Assembly: GCF_947166265.1 (NCBI RefSeq)
Contig: NZ_CAMVDO010000003.1
Location: 1-64,000 of the forward strand
Length of the DNA: 64,000 bases
Source of the DNA: an uncultured Fibrobacter sp.
Lineage (GTDB): Bacteria > Fibrobacterota > Fibrobacteria > Fibrobacterales > Fibrobacteraceae
Direction of reading: 5' to 3'
Part shown: one piece after another, positions 50,373 through 59,637 of the stretch
Layout of the letters: every line of letters starts with the position of its first letter
How positions within the stretch are numbered: position 1 is the stretch's first letter
Made by a program: the position numbers and the translations under genes
The notes under the pieces: generated by a model
Told to the model about the DNA's origin: nothing
The model's input: only the letters and a program-made list of their open reading frames with translations
Database searches by the model: none

Positions 50373-50900
50373 TTATTCAGCGCTAATGGTGTACACTTCC
50401 GTGTTGACATTGGCCGGGCTGTCGTCAATTTCAGGAGCCAAGAAGAAAAGCCTGTCAAAGGTCATTCTTACGATATTTCCTTCAACCTTAATCACCGGGG
50501 TCAAATCGAAATTGAAACCTTCGATGGCGGTAGTCATCATGTGCAGGTGAAGCTTGCCACCTTCGGCAATGCTCCAATCCCCGTAGATAGGATAGTCGTT
50601 GGGATCCACGGTCGAGACTCCAACGGGCAAGTCCATTTCGAATTTCTTTTTTTCCTTGTCGAAAATCAGCTTTCCAGGCTGCTTACCGGCTTGCTTATAG
50701 TCGGCATAGGGATAGATATCGCCGGTATTCTTGTTGGCAAGACCAATCAAGCTCCAGGTTCCAGCCAAGCAATCCTCGGAGATTCCCTGAGCGCAGGCTT
50801 CGGCCTTAGACGGTTCAGAACTTCCGGAAGAATCCCCACATGCAGTCAGTGCGGACATAGCAACGGCCGCAGCTAAAGCAATAAACACCTTATTTTTCAT
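50373..50900 (-). CDS. Hypothetical lipocalin-like lipoprotein
   Basis: 175 aa. Signal ending MSALTAC|GDSSGSS. GTWSLIGLANKNTGD, GKLIFDKEKKKFEMDLP, GDWSIAEGGKLHLHMMTTAI, IKVEGNIVRMTFDRLFFL are alternating beta strands like small lipocalin/DUF domains. Function unknown. Divergent from the CE6-type esterase gene. Confidence 0.65.
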   Translation of the reverse strand: MKNKVFIALAAAVAMSALTACGDSSGSSEPSKAEACAQGISEDCLAGTWSLIGLANKNTGDIYPYADYKQAGKQPGKLIFDKEKKKFEMDLPVGVSTVDPNDYPIYGDWSIAEGGKLHLHMMTTAIEGFNFDLTPVIKVEGNIVRMTFDRLFFLAPEIDDSPANVNTEVYTISAE

Positions 50901-51032
50901 AGTAAACCTCTAGTTTTGAGTTGAATATAAGTAATTCTAGGCCATTTTGTTCGATTCCTATGAAAAATTTACCATATATCCGTTCGATTCTGAGGTGAAT
51001 ATCGTCTTGATTATTCTAAATAAACCCTACTC

Positions 51033-51050
51033 GTTGTTGTTTGCAACAAC
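51033..51050. promoter_or_regulatory. Palindrome between lipoprotein and esterase genes
   Basis: GTTGTTG-TTTG-CAACAAC, perfect 7-bp arms in an AT-rich divergent control region. Two GTTCGATTC direct repeats lie at about 50948 and 50982. Confidence 0.4.
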
Positions 51051-51135
51051 ATATTATCGTTTACAATTGCTTTTTTATACAAAAATGAAATTATTTTAGG
51101 CGACAGGGTACAAAATTTATTGTTTGGAGTATATT

Positions 51136-52338
51136 ATGAGAAAGTTTTTATTTGGAGCGGCAATTGCAATGGCCCTTTCACAAGTAAATGCACAACCGGA
51201 CCCGAACTTTCATATTTATCTTGCCTTTGGGCAGTCCAATATGGAAGGTCAGGGCGATATCGAAAACCAGGACAAAACTGTCGATGAACGATTTCAGGTG
51301 CTTTGGGCTGCCGATGACGGTTACTGTGCGGGCCATTCCAAGGGACTATGGTCCAAGGCGACTCCCCCGCTCGCCCATTGCCAAGGCGCAAAACTTGGTC
51401 CTGCAGACTATTTCGGCCGCACAATGGTCGAAAAAACCGATTCCCAGATTAAGGTGGGCATCATCGAAGTCGCGATTGCCGGTTGCAGCATCAAGCTGTT
51501 CGATAAGGCGAACTATTCAAGCTATGTAACCTCGCAGCAAAGCCAAGGATGGATGATTCAGCGAATTAACGCTTATGGCGGAAATCCCTACGGCCGTATG
51601 ATTGAAATGGCCAAGAAAGCCCAGGAAGATGGCGTCATCAAGGGCATAATCTTCCACCAAGGCGAATCGGATGTCGGTGACTTTCAGTGGCCCTCCAAGG
51701 TAAAAGCTGTTTATGACAACATTATCAATGACCTGGGCTTGGGTAACGATATTCCATTCCTTGCCGGCGAAGTGTTGCGTACCGGTTCGAGCAAGGGTGC
51801 AAACGACAATATCGCCAAGCTTCCACAGCAGTCGAGTAACTTCTATATCGTTTCATCCGAAGGCTTTAACCAAGCGCTGGGCGATAATCAGAATGTTCAC
51901 TTTACCTCGCAGGAATACCGCGATTTTGGCAAGCGTTATGCCGAAAAAATGATTGAAGTTCTTGGCGATAAACTGAAGCCGGTTTCTTCTGCTCCAAAAT
52001 CAAGTAGTTCCGAAACGGAATCTTCTTCGAGCGATGCATCGTCACTTAACACCGGATCGTCGTCATCTGAAAACGGTATGGCCATTGCAAAGGAGGAACA
52101 ATTCGCAGGTGGATCGATTTCGTTTACCAGAAGCGGTGACGTTCAGCTACACCTCGCCAAATCGGAACAGCTCCTGGTCAAGATATATTCAAGTCTCGGC
52201 AAGGAAGTACTTGATTTGAGCGGAAACTACTCCGGCACCAATTCGCTCGTTCTTGCTGGTAGAATTCCGGCCGGACGATATATCGTTACCGTCAAGGGCG
52301 ACTCGTTCAAGGCGATTAAGCCTGTAAGGGTAAAATAG
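51136..52338 (+). CDS. Secreted SGNH carbohydrate esterase (CE6/acetylxylan esterase-like)
   Basis: 400 aa from the ATG at 51136 (GGAG 8 nt upstream). Signal peptide ending SQVNAQ. SGNH/sialate-acetylesterase fold: IYLAFGQSNMEGQG (nucleophile Ser about 34), IEVAIAGCSIKLF, IIFHQGESDVG, and the late NVHFTSQEYRDFGKRYAEKM with the catalytic His. A polyserine linker (about 283-315) leads to a C-terminal sorting-type domain (IYSSLGKEVLDLSG, PAGRYIVTVKG). Removes acetyl groups from xylan; works with GH43 in this window. Its 3' end overlaps trmO (opposite strand) by 23 bp. Confidence 0.9.
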   Translation: MRKFLFGAAIAMALSQVNAQPDPNFHIYLAFGQSNMEGQGDIENQDKTVDERFQVLWAADDGYCAGHSKGLWSKATPPLAHCQGAKLGPADYFGRTMVEKTDSQIKVGIIEVAIAGCSIKLFDKANYSSYVTSQQSQGWMIQRINAYGGNPYGRMIEMAKKAQEDGVIKGIIFHQGESDVGDFQWPSKVKAVYDNIINDLGLGNDIPFLAGEVLRTGSSKGANDNIAKLPQQSSNFYIVSSEGFNQALGDNQNVHFTSQEYRDFGKRYAEKMIEVLGDKLKPVSSAPKSSSSETESSSSDASSLNTGSSSSENGMAIAKEEQFAGGSISFTRSGDVQLHLAKSEQLLVKIYSSLGKEVLDLSGNYSGTNSLVLAGRIPAGRYIVTVKGDSFKAIKPVRVK

Positions 52339-53062
52339 CGACAACCGTCAGGTGTTCGCTTTCGACTTTGAACTTGATTTCAAAACCGGCGAACCGGATG
52401 CCATAGATGCGGTCGGCGGACCTCTGGTACGCGGGCCGCGGGTCTTCGGAAAGCAGCTCCACGAGAGCTGCCATTTTTTGTTCGGGGAATTTTGCCCCAC
52501 TATCGTGCAAATCGGCAGATTTGGAATCGTCGGGTTCGTCAAAAATTCCCGGCGCAAAACTTACTTCGAGTTTCTTGAAACGGACAGCCTCGGCAAAGCC
52601 GCCTGTCGCACCCTCGATCGAGTCCGCATAGGGCAGATAGGGCTTGATGTCTACGATTGGTGTTCCGTCCATCAGGTCGGCACCGCTTACCTCGATGGTG
52701 GGTGCCCCCTCCCCAGTCAAGTTGATTTTCTCGATTTTTACGCAGCTCATGGCTACAGGATTCGGACGAAAACTGCTACGGGTCGCAAAGACTCCGAGCC
52801 GCGTATTTCCCCCAAGCCTAGGCGGACGGACTGTCGGTTTCCAGGAGTCACGGACGTTTTCTGAAAAAATCCACAGAATCCATAGATGGCTAAATCCTTC
52901 TAGCCCGCGCAAGGCATCGGCATTACGAAATTCCGGTTCAAAAACAATTGTAGAGCGCAGATTTTTAAGGAGTCCACTTTGGCGCGGAATCCCGAATTTG
53001 TCGGGAAAATCGCTTTTGATGCGGGCGATAAACTTGAAGGTGATTTCATCTATTTTTTCCAC
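52316..53062 (-). CDS. trmO: tRNA (t6A37) methyltransferase TrmO-like (TsaA)
   Basis: 248 aa, N6-methylation of threonylcarbamoyladenosine in tRNA-Thr. TrmO/TsaA signature: FGIPRQSGLLKNLRSTIVFE, LEGFSHLWILWIFSENV, RPPRLGGNTRLGVFATRSSFRPNPVAMSCVKIEKI, ADLMDGTPIVDIKPYLPYADS. C-terminal extension (residues about 165-248) is typical of bacterial TrmO. A Sua5/YrdC family gene (t6A synthesis) is at 59.6 kb. Convergent overlap with the esterase gene. Confidence 0.9.
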   Translation of the reverse strand: MEKIDEITFKFIARIKSDFPDKFGIPRQSGLLKNLRSTIVFEPEFRNADALRGLEGFSHLWILWIFSENVRDSWKPTVRPPRLGGNTRLGVFATRSSFRPNPVAMSCVKIEKINLTGEGAPTIEVSGADLMDGTPIVDIKPYLPYADSIEGATGGFAEAVRFKKLEVSFAPGIFDEPDDSKSADLHDSGAKFPEQKMAALVELLSEDPRPAYQRSADRIYGIRFAGFEIKFKVESEHLTVVAILPLQA

Positions 53063-53163
53063 GCTCCATTATATAGAAAATGAGGGGCTAGGGCAAAGGA
53101 TGCTTGAATTTTCAATTTGTCGATTTTCTATATTTCTAGTCGTAAAACAACAAAGGAAACCTT

Positions 53164-54216
53164 ATGTCCGAAGAACTCGTTTTGAAATTCGTTGACCCGA
53201 AGCCGATGCGCTACGGTGAAAATTCCCACCAGTCCGCCGTTTTCTACCGCGACCCGACCTGCACCGAAGCAAGCCTCGCTACTGCAAAGCAGCTCTGGGG
53301 TAAGGAACTTTCTTACAACAACATCGTAGACGCTGACGCCGCTCTGGAAATGGCGCGCGAATTTAGCGAAGGCAATGCCGTCGTAATCGTGAAGCACATG
53401 AACCCGTGCGGACTTGCTACCGGCGAAAGCCTCCGTGAAGCCATGGAAGCCGCTTGGGCAGGTGACCCGGTGTCGGCCTTCGGTTCCGTGATCGCCGTGA
53501 CCCGCAAGGTGGACCTCAAGACCGCCGAATTCCTGAAGGGCCGTTTTGTGGAAATCTTGCTCGCTCCGGCATTCGACGACGACGCTCTCGAATTCCTGAA
53601 GAACAAGTCCAAGGACATTCGCCTCCTCGAAGTGGGCGAAATCAAGAAGGCAACGCACTGCAAGGTGTACAAGCACGTGATTGGCGGCATGCTCGTTCAG
53701 GACCGCGACGTGGACACCTACGAAAAGTTTGAATGTGTAACCAAGGCCCAGTTCCCGAAGAACAAGGAAGACCTCGCCCGCTTTACTTGGCTCGTCACCA
53801 AGCATACCAAGTCCAACGCCATCGTGATGGGCTACGAATACAAGCCCGGTTACTTCCAGGTGATGGGTCTTGGCCCCGGCCAGCCGAACCGCATTGACTC
53901 CAACCTCCGTCTTTGCCAGCCGCGCGTTCGCGACAACGTCGCCCGCATGGAAGAGGCCAAGGCATTCTTTGACGAAAACGGCAAGTGCATTAACGAAGCC
54001 GGCCTCAAGGCCCTCGAAAAGAAGGTCTTCGGCGAAGTCGTGATGGGTTCCGACGCCTTCTTCCCGTTCCCGGACAACGTCGAAGCCGCCCATGATGCTG
54101 GCGTGCGCTATATCGTGCAGCCGGGTGGTTCCAAGAAGGACGACCTCTCTATCGAGAAGTGCGACGAATTCGGCATCGCCATGGTGTTCACCGGCATGAG
54201 GCACTTCCGCCACTAA
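53164..54216 (+). CDS. AICAR formyltransferase (stand-alone)
   Basis: 350 aa. Matches the AICAR transformylase half of Pur[46 protein letters not shown] (catalytic Lys-His region), [41 protein letters not shown] and [14 protein letters not shown]. Normal PurH is about 520 aa with an N-terminal IMP cyclohydrolase; that domain is missing here. So cyclisation must be done by another protein. RBS AAGGAAA. Followed closely by a small gene and trmFO. Confidence 0.9.
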   Translation: MSEELVLKFVDPKPMRYGENSHQSAVFYRDPTCTEASLATAKQLWGKELSYNNIVDADAALEMAREFSEGNAVVIVKHMNPCGLATGESLREAMEAAWAGDPVSAFGSVIAVTRKVDLKTAEFLKGRFVEILLAPAFDDDALEFLKNKSKDIRLLEVGEIKKATHCKVYKHVIGGMLVQDRDVDTYEKFECVTKAQFPKNKEDLARFTWLVTKHTKSNAIVMGYEYKPGYFQVMGLGPGQPNRIDSNLRLCQPRVRDNVARMEEAKAFFDENGKCINEAGLKALEKKVFGEVVMGSDAFFPFPDNVEAAHDAGVRYIVQPGGSKKDDLSIEKCDEFGIAMVFTGMRHFRH

Positions 54217-54225
54217 GGGTCGCCT

Positions 54226-54681
54226 ATGGTTCCAACTTCTCAGAAGGAAATCAATCAGCGGGAAAAGGACCTGTACTACACGGTCCTTTCCTTCCTGAAA
54301 AAGATTCGCAAGGCAGGCAAGACTACCGCGAAAGAGTGGGACGAATACCGTTCCGCTATCAAGAGTGTTGCCATGACCGCCGATATGGGTAAGGCCGCTG
54401 ATTTGTGGACCATGGACAACTTGGACCAGTTCAGCCCCGACAAGAGCCAGCTTCCGCCACTCAACGATATGGAATATGTGGCACGCGTGTCGCCCGAGTT
54501 CCTTTCGCAGCTTATGGAAGCGCTTTATTACGGGATGCTGAACCCGACCCAGGCGAACATGATTTCCGACGAGATTCAGGATGCTGATCCGGAATACGTG
54601 ACTTCGGCCTCGCTCGAGGAACTGCTCGTAAAGCTCTGGATCGGGAATGCCAAAAGCTACCGCAAGATGATAGCGAACTAA
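54226..54681 (+). CDS. Hypothetical protein between AICAR formyltransferase and TrmFO genes
   Basis: 151 aa, mainly helical (EINQREKDLYYTVLSFLKKI, EWDEYRSAIKSVAMTADMGK, PEFLSQLMEALYYGMLNP, EYVTSASLEELLVKLWIGNA). No signal or membrane segment. Starts 10 bp after the upstream stop and overlaps the trmFO ATG (TAATG). Operon position suggests a housekeeping role, but I cannot name it. Confidence 0.6.
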   Translation: MVPTSQKEINQREKDLYYTVLSFLKKIRKAGKTTAKEWDEYRSAIKSVAMTADMGKAADLWTMDNLDQFSPDKSQLPPLNDMEYVARVSPEFLSQLMEALYYGMLNPTQANMISDEIQDADPEYVTSASLEELLVKLWIGNAKSYRKMIAN

Positions 54682-56012
54682 TGAATGAACGCGTACGTGT
54701 AATTGGTGGCGGCCTTGCTGGCTGCGAAGCGGCTTTGCAACTGGCTAGTCGCGGTTTTAAGGTGGACTTGTACGAAATGCGCCCGGTGCGGCAGACCCCT
54801 GCCCACAAGGACGGTCATTTGGCACAATTAGTTTGTTCCAACAGCTTCAAGGCGTTGGGCATTACATCTGCTCACGGTCTCTTGAAGCAGGAACTCACGA
54901 TGCTCGGGAGCTTTCTGTTGGACTCTGCCCGCGAAGCGGCCGTGCCCGCAGGTGACTCGCTTACCGTCAACCGTGATATTTTCAGCGAATCGGTCGAAAA
55001 AAAGATTGCTGAATCACCCAACATCACGTTACACCGCGAAGAAGTTACGAGCCTCGAAGGCGACTGCCCCACTCTTGTAGCAGCAGGCCCCTTGGCTAGC
55101 GACGCTCTCGCCGATGACATTTTCAAACGCCTCGGCAGCAACCGTCTGCATTTTTTTGACGCCATCGCTCCGGTCGTCGAGACCGATAGCATTGACTTTG
55201 ACCACGCCTTTTACCGCAACCGCTGGGAAAAGGGAGAAACGGCAGACTTTATCAACTGCCCGCTCGACAAGGAAACCTATACTGAATTTGTGCGCAAGCT
55301 CTGCGAAGCCGAAAGCACGGAACCTCGCCCGTTCGAAAAGAACGAACTGTTCGAAGGCTGCTTGCCGGTAGAAGAAATGGCCCGCCGCGGTTTCGAAACT
55401 CTCCGTCACGGCCCTATGCGCCCGATTGGCCTTGGCCTCGGCAACAACGGAAAATTGTGGTACGCCGTCATCCAGCTCCGCGCCGAAAACAAGCAAAAGA
55501 CCTTGTTCAATATGGTGGGTTTCCAGACGCGCCTCAAGTGGGGCACGCAAAAGGAAATCTTCACGATGGTGCCGGCCTTGCGCAATGCGAAATTCGCACG
55601 CCTCGGCTGCATGCACCGCAACACCTTCATTGAATCGCCCAAGTTCCTGGACAAGACTCTCCGCCTGCGCCCCGATCTTGAATGTGCCAAGGGCATTCCG
55701 CCGACATGGTTTGCGGGCCAGATTACGGGTTCCGAAGGCTACACCGAAGCAGTGGCCACAGGTTGGTATGCCGCCTGGAACATGGCTCAGACGATTCTGC
55801 ACGGGCACGCCGATCCGCTCCCCGACGAAAGTTGCATCGGTTCCTTGATGAACCGCCTTGTAGAAGAAAACGAAGACTTCCAGCCCATGAATTTCAACTT
55901 CGGGCTGCTCCCTCACCACGAAGGGCTCAAGAAGAAGAACAAGAAAGAAATTCTCGCCGCCCGCGCTGAAGAATCCGTTCGAAAGTGGATTGCGGATAGG
56001 AAGATAGTCTAG
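54681..56012 (+). CDS. trmFO: TrmFO: folate-dependent tRNA (m5U54) methyltransferase
   Basis: 443 aa, FAD and methylenetetrahydrofolate-dependent formation of m5U54. FAD-binding VRVIGGGLAGCEAALQLA at the N-terminus, YEMRPVRQTPAHKD, LAQLVCSNSFKA (catalytic Cys region), YCLHRNTF-like GCMHRNTFIESP, AGQITGSEGYTEAVATG and NFGLLPHHEG at the end. Length is typical. Translationally coupled to the upstream gene. Confidence 0.95.
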   Translation: MNERVRVIGGGLAGCEAALQLASRGFKVDLYEMRPVRQTPAHKDGHLAQLVCSNSFKALGITSAHGLLKQELTMLGSFLLDSAREAAVPAGDSLTVNRDIFSESVEKKIAESPNITLHREEVTSLEGDCPTLVAAGPLASDALADDIFKRLGSNRLHFFDAIAPVVETDSIDFDHAFYRNRWEKGETADFINCPLDKETYTEFVRKLCEAESTEPRPFEKNELFEGCLPVEEMARRGFETLRHGPMRPIGLGLGNNGKLWYAVIQLRAENKQKTLFNMVGFQTRLKWGTQKEIFTMVPALRNAKFARLGCMHRNTFIESPKFLDKTLRLRPDLECAKGIPPTWFAGQITGSEGYTEAVATGWYAAWNMAQTILHGHADPLPDESCIGSLMNRLVEENEDFQPMNFNFGLLPHHEGLKKKNKKEILAARAEESVRKWIADRKIV

Positions 56013-56111
56013 TCTTAGATACAGCAGACAAATCACAAAAAATTGTCTGATTTTCATTTTTCCTTCATATTCTCCCCTAAAAAGGTATATTCCATTAATA
56101 ATGGAGGAATT

Positions 56112-57068
56112 ATGAAATTCAAATACGGGATTGTTCTACCCTTCGCTTTAATTTGCATTATTGCATGTTCCAGCGACAACGTTAGCAAAGCTTCAGACGA
56201 TACACCGCCAGAACCATCCAGCAATTCGTTGACTAGTTCTTCTAGCATTCAACAATTGAGTTCTTCTAACGACTTACAGACTAGTTCCTCCAGCGAATCG
56301 CTCGGGGATCAATCTTCCAGCAGCGAATTTCTGCCCCTTCCGGAGTTTTTTGAAGATTCATGCACCGCATCTGGAGGAAAGTTCCTATATGGAGCCTGCA
56401 TTTGCCGGTCTGAACTCTGCGACATTGCCGAGGCTTGCAATCCCGAAACCGGGCGATGCGCCAACTTTATTGAAGAAGAATGCCCTGTAGGCATGAACGA
56501 AAGATTGGCTGATTCGGCACACTTCTACCGATTCAATGTGTATGGCGGTTGCCAGATTATCGGGGCCTACGACGGAAGCGATTCTACGGAATCTTTTTAT
56601 GGAGATTTCTATTTGCTACGCAATCCGGGCGGGCTCACCATGACATACATAGACCAGCTGGCATCCATAGGCATATACAACCGCAAATATGCTGATAGAC
56701 ATGGCGATATAGATGCTGAATCCGTACGCGCGGCGGTTCCTATCACCAAGTCGGAACTCAAGGCAAACGTGCCAGACTTCTTTAACGCATTCTATCCGGA
56801 TACGGCCGGTCATCGAAGAACGATTGTAAGCGAATCAGACTTGAACGAGGACTATACCCTTGATTTGATAATGTACTGCGATGATAAGGTCTTTGGTTGT
56901 AAAAGCATGGCTTTGGAACTTGGTTGCAAGGAAGCCTATATAGACCGTTCCGAAGTCTTGGCGGTTTGCGATTTGGAGACGGCCCAGAAAATGCAGATGA
57001 GGGGAATCTACCTTGGAGTTAATAGGCCAGGCGATCCAGATATTTTGTTGCCTGATCTTTTAGATTAA
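56112..57068 (+). CDS. Cys-rich polyserine lipoprotein, hypothetical
   Basis: 318 aa from the ATG at 56112 (GGAGG RBS 6-7 nt upstream; a longer frame from 56043 has no RBS). Signal MKFKYGIVLPFALICIIAC (Cys about 19). Polyserine linker (about 35-75), then a Cys-rich domain CTASGGKFLYGACICRSELCDI...CNPETGRC, and a larger C-terminal domain. Build is typical of Fibrobacter surface lipoproteins but FISUMP is absent. Role unknown. Confidence 0.7.
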   Translation: MKFKYGIVLPFALICIIACSSDNVSKASDDTPPEPSSNSLTSSSSIQQLSSSNDLQTSSSSESLGDQSSSSEFLPLPEFFEDSCTASGGKFLYGACICRSELCDIAEACNPETGRCANFIEEECPVGMNERLADSAHFYRFNVYGGCQIIGAYDGSDSTESFYGDFYLLRNPGGLTMTYIDQLASIGIYNRKYADRHGDIDAESVRAAVPITKSELKANVPDFFNAFYPDTAGHRRTIVSESDLNEDYTLDLIMYCDDKVFGCKSMALELGCKEAYIDRSEVLAVCDLETAQKMQMRGIYLGVNRPGDPDILLPDLLD

Positions 57069-57426
57069 GAGAGTGGCATCGCCGCATTATCGGGGTAACC
57101 AGATGGCTGCGCCGGCTTCGGTTTCGCTTCGCTCACTACCCGGCTTGCCCTTCGGGCTTCACCTTCGGTGAAGCTAATCTGGCGTACCTTAGATACACAA
57201 AGAGCCTCCCATAGGGAGGCCTTTTGTGTATCGGGGTAACCAGATTGCCAAAATGTTCACTTCGTTTCACATTTTGCCCTTCGGGCTTACTTGAACTTCG
57301 TTCAAGTTAAGGCCTAAAACCATCTGAGTTCGCTTCGCTCTCGATGGTTTTAGTCGAACTGGTCAGTTCGATCTGGCGTTAGCACGATACAAAAAGCGAC
57401 CCCCCAAAGGGGTCGCATTTTTTGTA
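57069..57426 (-). repeat. Array of tRNA-Pro tails, terminator hairpins and TTCG hairpins
   Basis: Two extra copies of the tRNA-Pro 3' end, ATCGGGGTAACCAGAT on the plus strand, lie at 57089-57104 and 57230-57245, beside the real one at 57426. Each of the inner two is preceded by a terminator-like hairpin: 57193-57231 (ATACACAAA...GCCTCCC-N4-GGGAGGC...TTTGTGTAT) and 57385-57429 (GCGACCCC...GGGGTCGC within CGATACAAAAA/TTTTTGTATCG). Between are TTCG-loop hairpins (CCCTTCGGGC, ACCTTCGGTG, TGAACTTCGTTCA) and complementary ATCTGGCG segments. Confidence 0.65.
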
Positions 57427-57429
57427 TCG
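57385..57429 (-). terminator. Terminator after tRNA-Pro
   Basis: Stem GCGACCCC/GGGGTCGC extended by flanking CGATACAAAAA/TTTTTGTATCG; T-run on the minus strand. Confidence 0.7.
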
Positions 57430-57500
57430 GGGTAGCCAGATTCGAACTGACGACATTCTGCTCCCAAAGCAGACGCTCTACCAGGCTGAGCTACACCCCG
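57427..57500 (-). tRNA. tRNA-Pro (TGG)
   Basis: 74 nt. Acceptor CGGGGTG/TACCCCG with one wobble, D arm GCTCAGCCTGGTAGAGC, anticodon arm TCTGC-TTTGGGA-GCAGA (anticodon TGG), T arm AGTTCGAATCT. Discriminator A, CCA not encoded. Two copies of its 3' end lie downstream. Confidence 0.93.
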
Positions 57501-57564
57501 ATTATTCATTTAAAAGGAAAAACCGACTCCGAAAAAGATTGACTCTTATTCGGAGCCGGTTTCC

Positions 57565-57637
57565 TGAGCTACGAAGGGCTCGAACCTTCGACCCACGCCT
57601 TAAAAGGGCGTTGCTCTACCAACTGAGCTAGTAGCCC
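57565..57637 (-). tRNA. tRNA-Lys (TTT)
   Basis: 73 nt. Acceptor GGGCTAC/GTAGCTC, D arm GCTCAGTTGGTAGAGC, anticodon arm ACGCC-CTTTTAA-GGCGT (TTT), T arm GAAGG-TTCGAGC-CCTTC. It precedes tRNA-Pro on the same strand; the spacer (57501-57564) holds a CCGACTCCG/CGGAGCCGG hairpin. Confidence 0.93.
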
Positions 57638-57763
57638 GAACGCACCCAAATATATTAAACGTTTCTTCTTTTGTAAAGGCGAAACCCCATTTTATCGCAA
57701 AAAAACATCGTTTTTTTCAAAAAGAATCCCATATATCGCCCGCATTATTTGTAAATTTCAACC

Positions 57764-58774
57764 ATGAATTTGAAATACTTTTTGATAGCGGTTACGGCGA
57801 CACTCGCATACCCCGCCCTTAGCTACGCTTATTTCACAAAGGGCGATGCCGGTCAAGAAGTATTTTCATTCATCAATACATTTGATAGCCCACGTAATGC
57901 CGCTCTCGAAAAGTCTGCCGGTGCAGGTCTTTCGACAGACCCGACCGTTACACAGCTGAACCCAGCCGCCATTATTTTACCTGAAAATAAAGATCATATC
58001 GCGGCCTTCCATTGGCAAACTGGCGATATGGCAGACAACGTCGGAAGCCTTTTCTATACAGGGCATTTCGACAAGTACATTTTCCAAATTTCCTACAACT
58101 GGCAATCCTACGGAAATATTGACGGTTACGATGAATATGGTGAAGCTACGGGGAAGACATACGAACCCTTTAGCCAGCTTGCAACAGCTACGTTTTCCTT
58201 TCCTCTCAGACATATCCGATTCGGTGCCACGGCTAAATTCGCCTCGGATAAGCTAACCGATGAATCGGGCGACCGCGCCGCATTGGGAGCAGCCTTTGAC
58301 TGGGGTATCGCGTGGCAATCCCAAAGCAAGCGTTATGGCTTGGCTTTGATGGCTCGCGATTTTGGTTGTCTCTTGCGCGACTATGTCGATGATGACAACG
58401 ACGAGTACTACCCGATGTCGCAGACATTTGCTGTGGCAACCTTTTTCAGACCAAGCCTCCTCCCCCGCTTGACCGTTTTTATCGACAGCGATTTTCCGCG
58501 CTATCAAGAAGCATTCTTAAGCCTTGGCGGTGAATACGCCCTTGGAGAACATTTCTTTGCCCGCGTTGGTTTCCAGCGTACCTGGCTCGACTTGATTCGT
58601 GACTTCAAGGAATTGTACGCCTCCGAAGACCGCCCCGACGAAACTAACAACGCACACATGTTGAGTGCCGGTCTCGGATATTCGATGGATTTGTTTGCGC
58701 TGGACTATAGCTTCTCTTACCTTGCCGAAGGTATGGGTCACGAACACAGACTCGGTCTGCGCGTTAATTTCTGA
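57764..58774 (+). CDS. PorQ/PorV-like outer membrane protein
   Basis: 336 aa. Signal peptide ending ALSYAYF; then SAGAGLSTDPTVTQLNPAAIIL, the N-terminal pattern of PorQ/PorV family barrels linked to type IX secretion, and beta-strand repeats ending MGHEHRLGLRVNF. No other secretion genes are adjacent, but three enzymes here carry sorting-like C-termini. Start at the ATG 57764, 126 bp after tRNA-Lys. Confidence 0.75.
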   Translation: MNLKYFLIAVTATLAYPALSYAYFTKGDAGQEVFSFINTFDSPRNAALEKSAGAGLSTDPTVTQLNPAAIILPENKDHIAAFHWQTGDMADNVGSLFYTGHFDKYIFQISYNWQSYGNIDGYDEYGEATGKTYEPFSQLATATFSFPLRHIRFGATAKFASDKLTDESGDRAALGAAFDWGIAWQSQSKRYGLALMARDFGCLLRDYVDDDNDEYYPMSQTFAVATFFRPSLLPRLTVFIDSDFPRYQEAFLSLGGEYALGEHFFARVGFQRTWLDLIRDFKELYASEDRPDETNNAHMLSAGLGYSMDLFALDYSFSYLAEGMGHEHRLGLRVNF

Positions 58775-58784
58775 CGGTTATACG

Positions 58785-59570
58785 ATGCGTCAATTTGACG
58801 TTTTTGTTTTTGAAGAAAACGGCCCGCAATTCGAACAATGGAATCCGCCTTTTGAAGACCCCGCACTCGGCTGGTTCCATGATTCCGACTGGAACCGCCC
58901 GTTGCAAAAGATCGATGCGGAATGGGTTGTCTTTGCACACCCGGCTGTTACAATCGACCGAGAATTCTTGAACAATTTGGCGCAGGTTATCGAAGGTTTC
59001 CCGATGGTCGATGCCTTTGCCCCGCGAGTCAGACCGAGCCAACAAAACGACAACGCCCAAAATGCTGTCGGAAAATTTTTCGGTGGGATGTTGCTTAACG
59101 GTTCGAAAGGCTTTGCCTCAATTTCCGAAAACGAAAAGATGCGTTTTGTGGCCGCTTCCAACCCCTTGATTGGCGTATATTCTAGCCGCATTATTCAACG
59201 CACGGGACTTTTTGATCTCGAATTGCCGCCCGAATTTAGGTTGTTGGATTACACCCTTCGAATGGCACATGCTGGCGGAAAGATGTTCAACGTTCCGTAT
59301 CTAGTGACCGGCATCCAAAATAAAAACGGAATCGAACAAGTGTGTAGCGGTGAGTTCCTGAAGAAAAATAACGCCGTCAAACCCCTTTGGGAAATCTACT
59401 ACAAGAGTCTCCCGGCAGCGAGCCTCACCGGTTTCACGCTACGACACCCCACCATGATTCCGAAATTCCTGGGGCTAGACAAACGCGGTAAAGCCCGAGA
59501 CTTTAAACGGGATAAGGCTACTTCGCTTTCCAAGCTATCCGAGCAATACCTAAAGGAGATTTCCCTATAG
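58785..59570 (+). CDS. Putative GT-A-like glycosyltransferase-related protein
   Basis: 261 aa from the ATG at 58785, 10 bp after the PorQ-like gene. LQKIDAEWVVFAHPAVTIDREFL and GLFDLELPPEFRLLDYTLRMAHAGGKMFNVPYLV resemble the GT2 core (Asp region, later acceptor part), but the usual DxD is not clear. Might act on surface sugars. The coupled position suggests one transcript with the barrel gene. Confidence 0.55.
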   Translation: MRQFDVFVFEENGPQFEQWNPPFEDPALGWFHDSDWNRPLQKIDAEWVVFAHPAVTIDREFLNNLAQVIEGFPMVDAFAPRVRPSQQNDNAQNAVGKFFGGMLLNGSKGFASISENEKMRFVAASNPLIGVYSSRIIQRTGLFDLELPPEFRLLDYTLRMAHAGGKMFNVPYLVTGIQNKNGIEQVCSGEFLKKNNAVKPLWEIYYKSLPAASLTGFTLRHPTMIPKFLGLDKRGKARDFKRDKATSLSKLSEQYLKEISL

Positions 59571-59637
59571 ATGATGGCGGTAAAACGCAATAAATCTTTA
59601 GGTTGCTTTTTCGGCTATTTTTACTTATATTATCGCC

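Noticed and set aside
57422-57631. 69-codon ORF across the tRNA-Pro and tRNA-Lys genes
   Set aside because: It is made of tRNA sequence read on the wrong strand.
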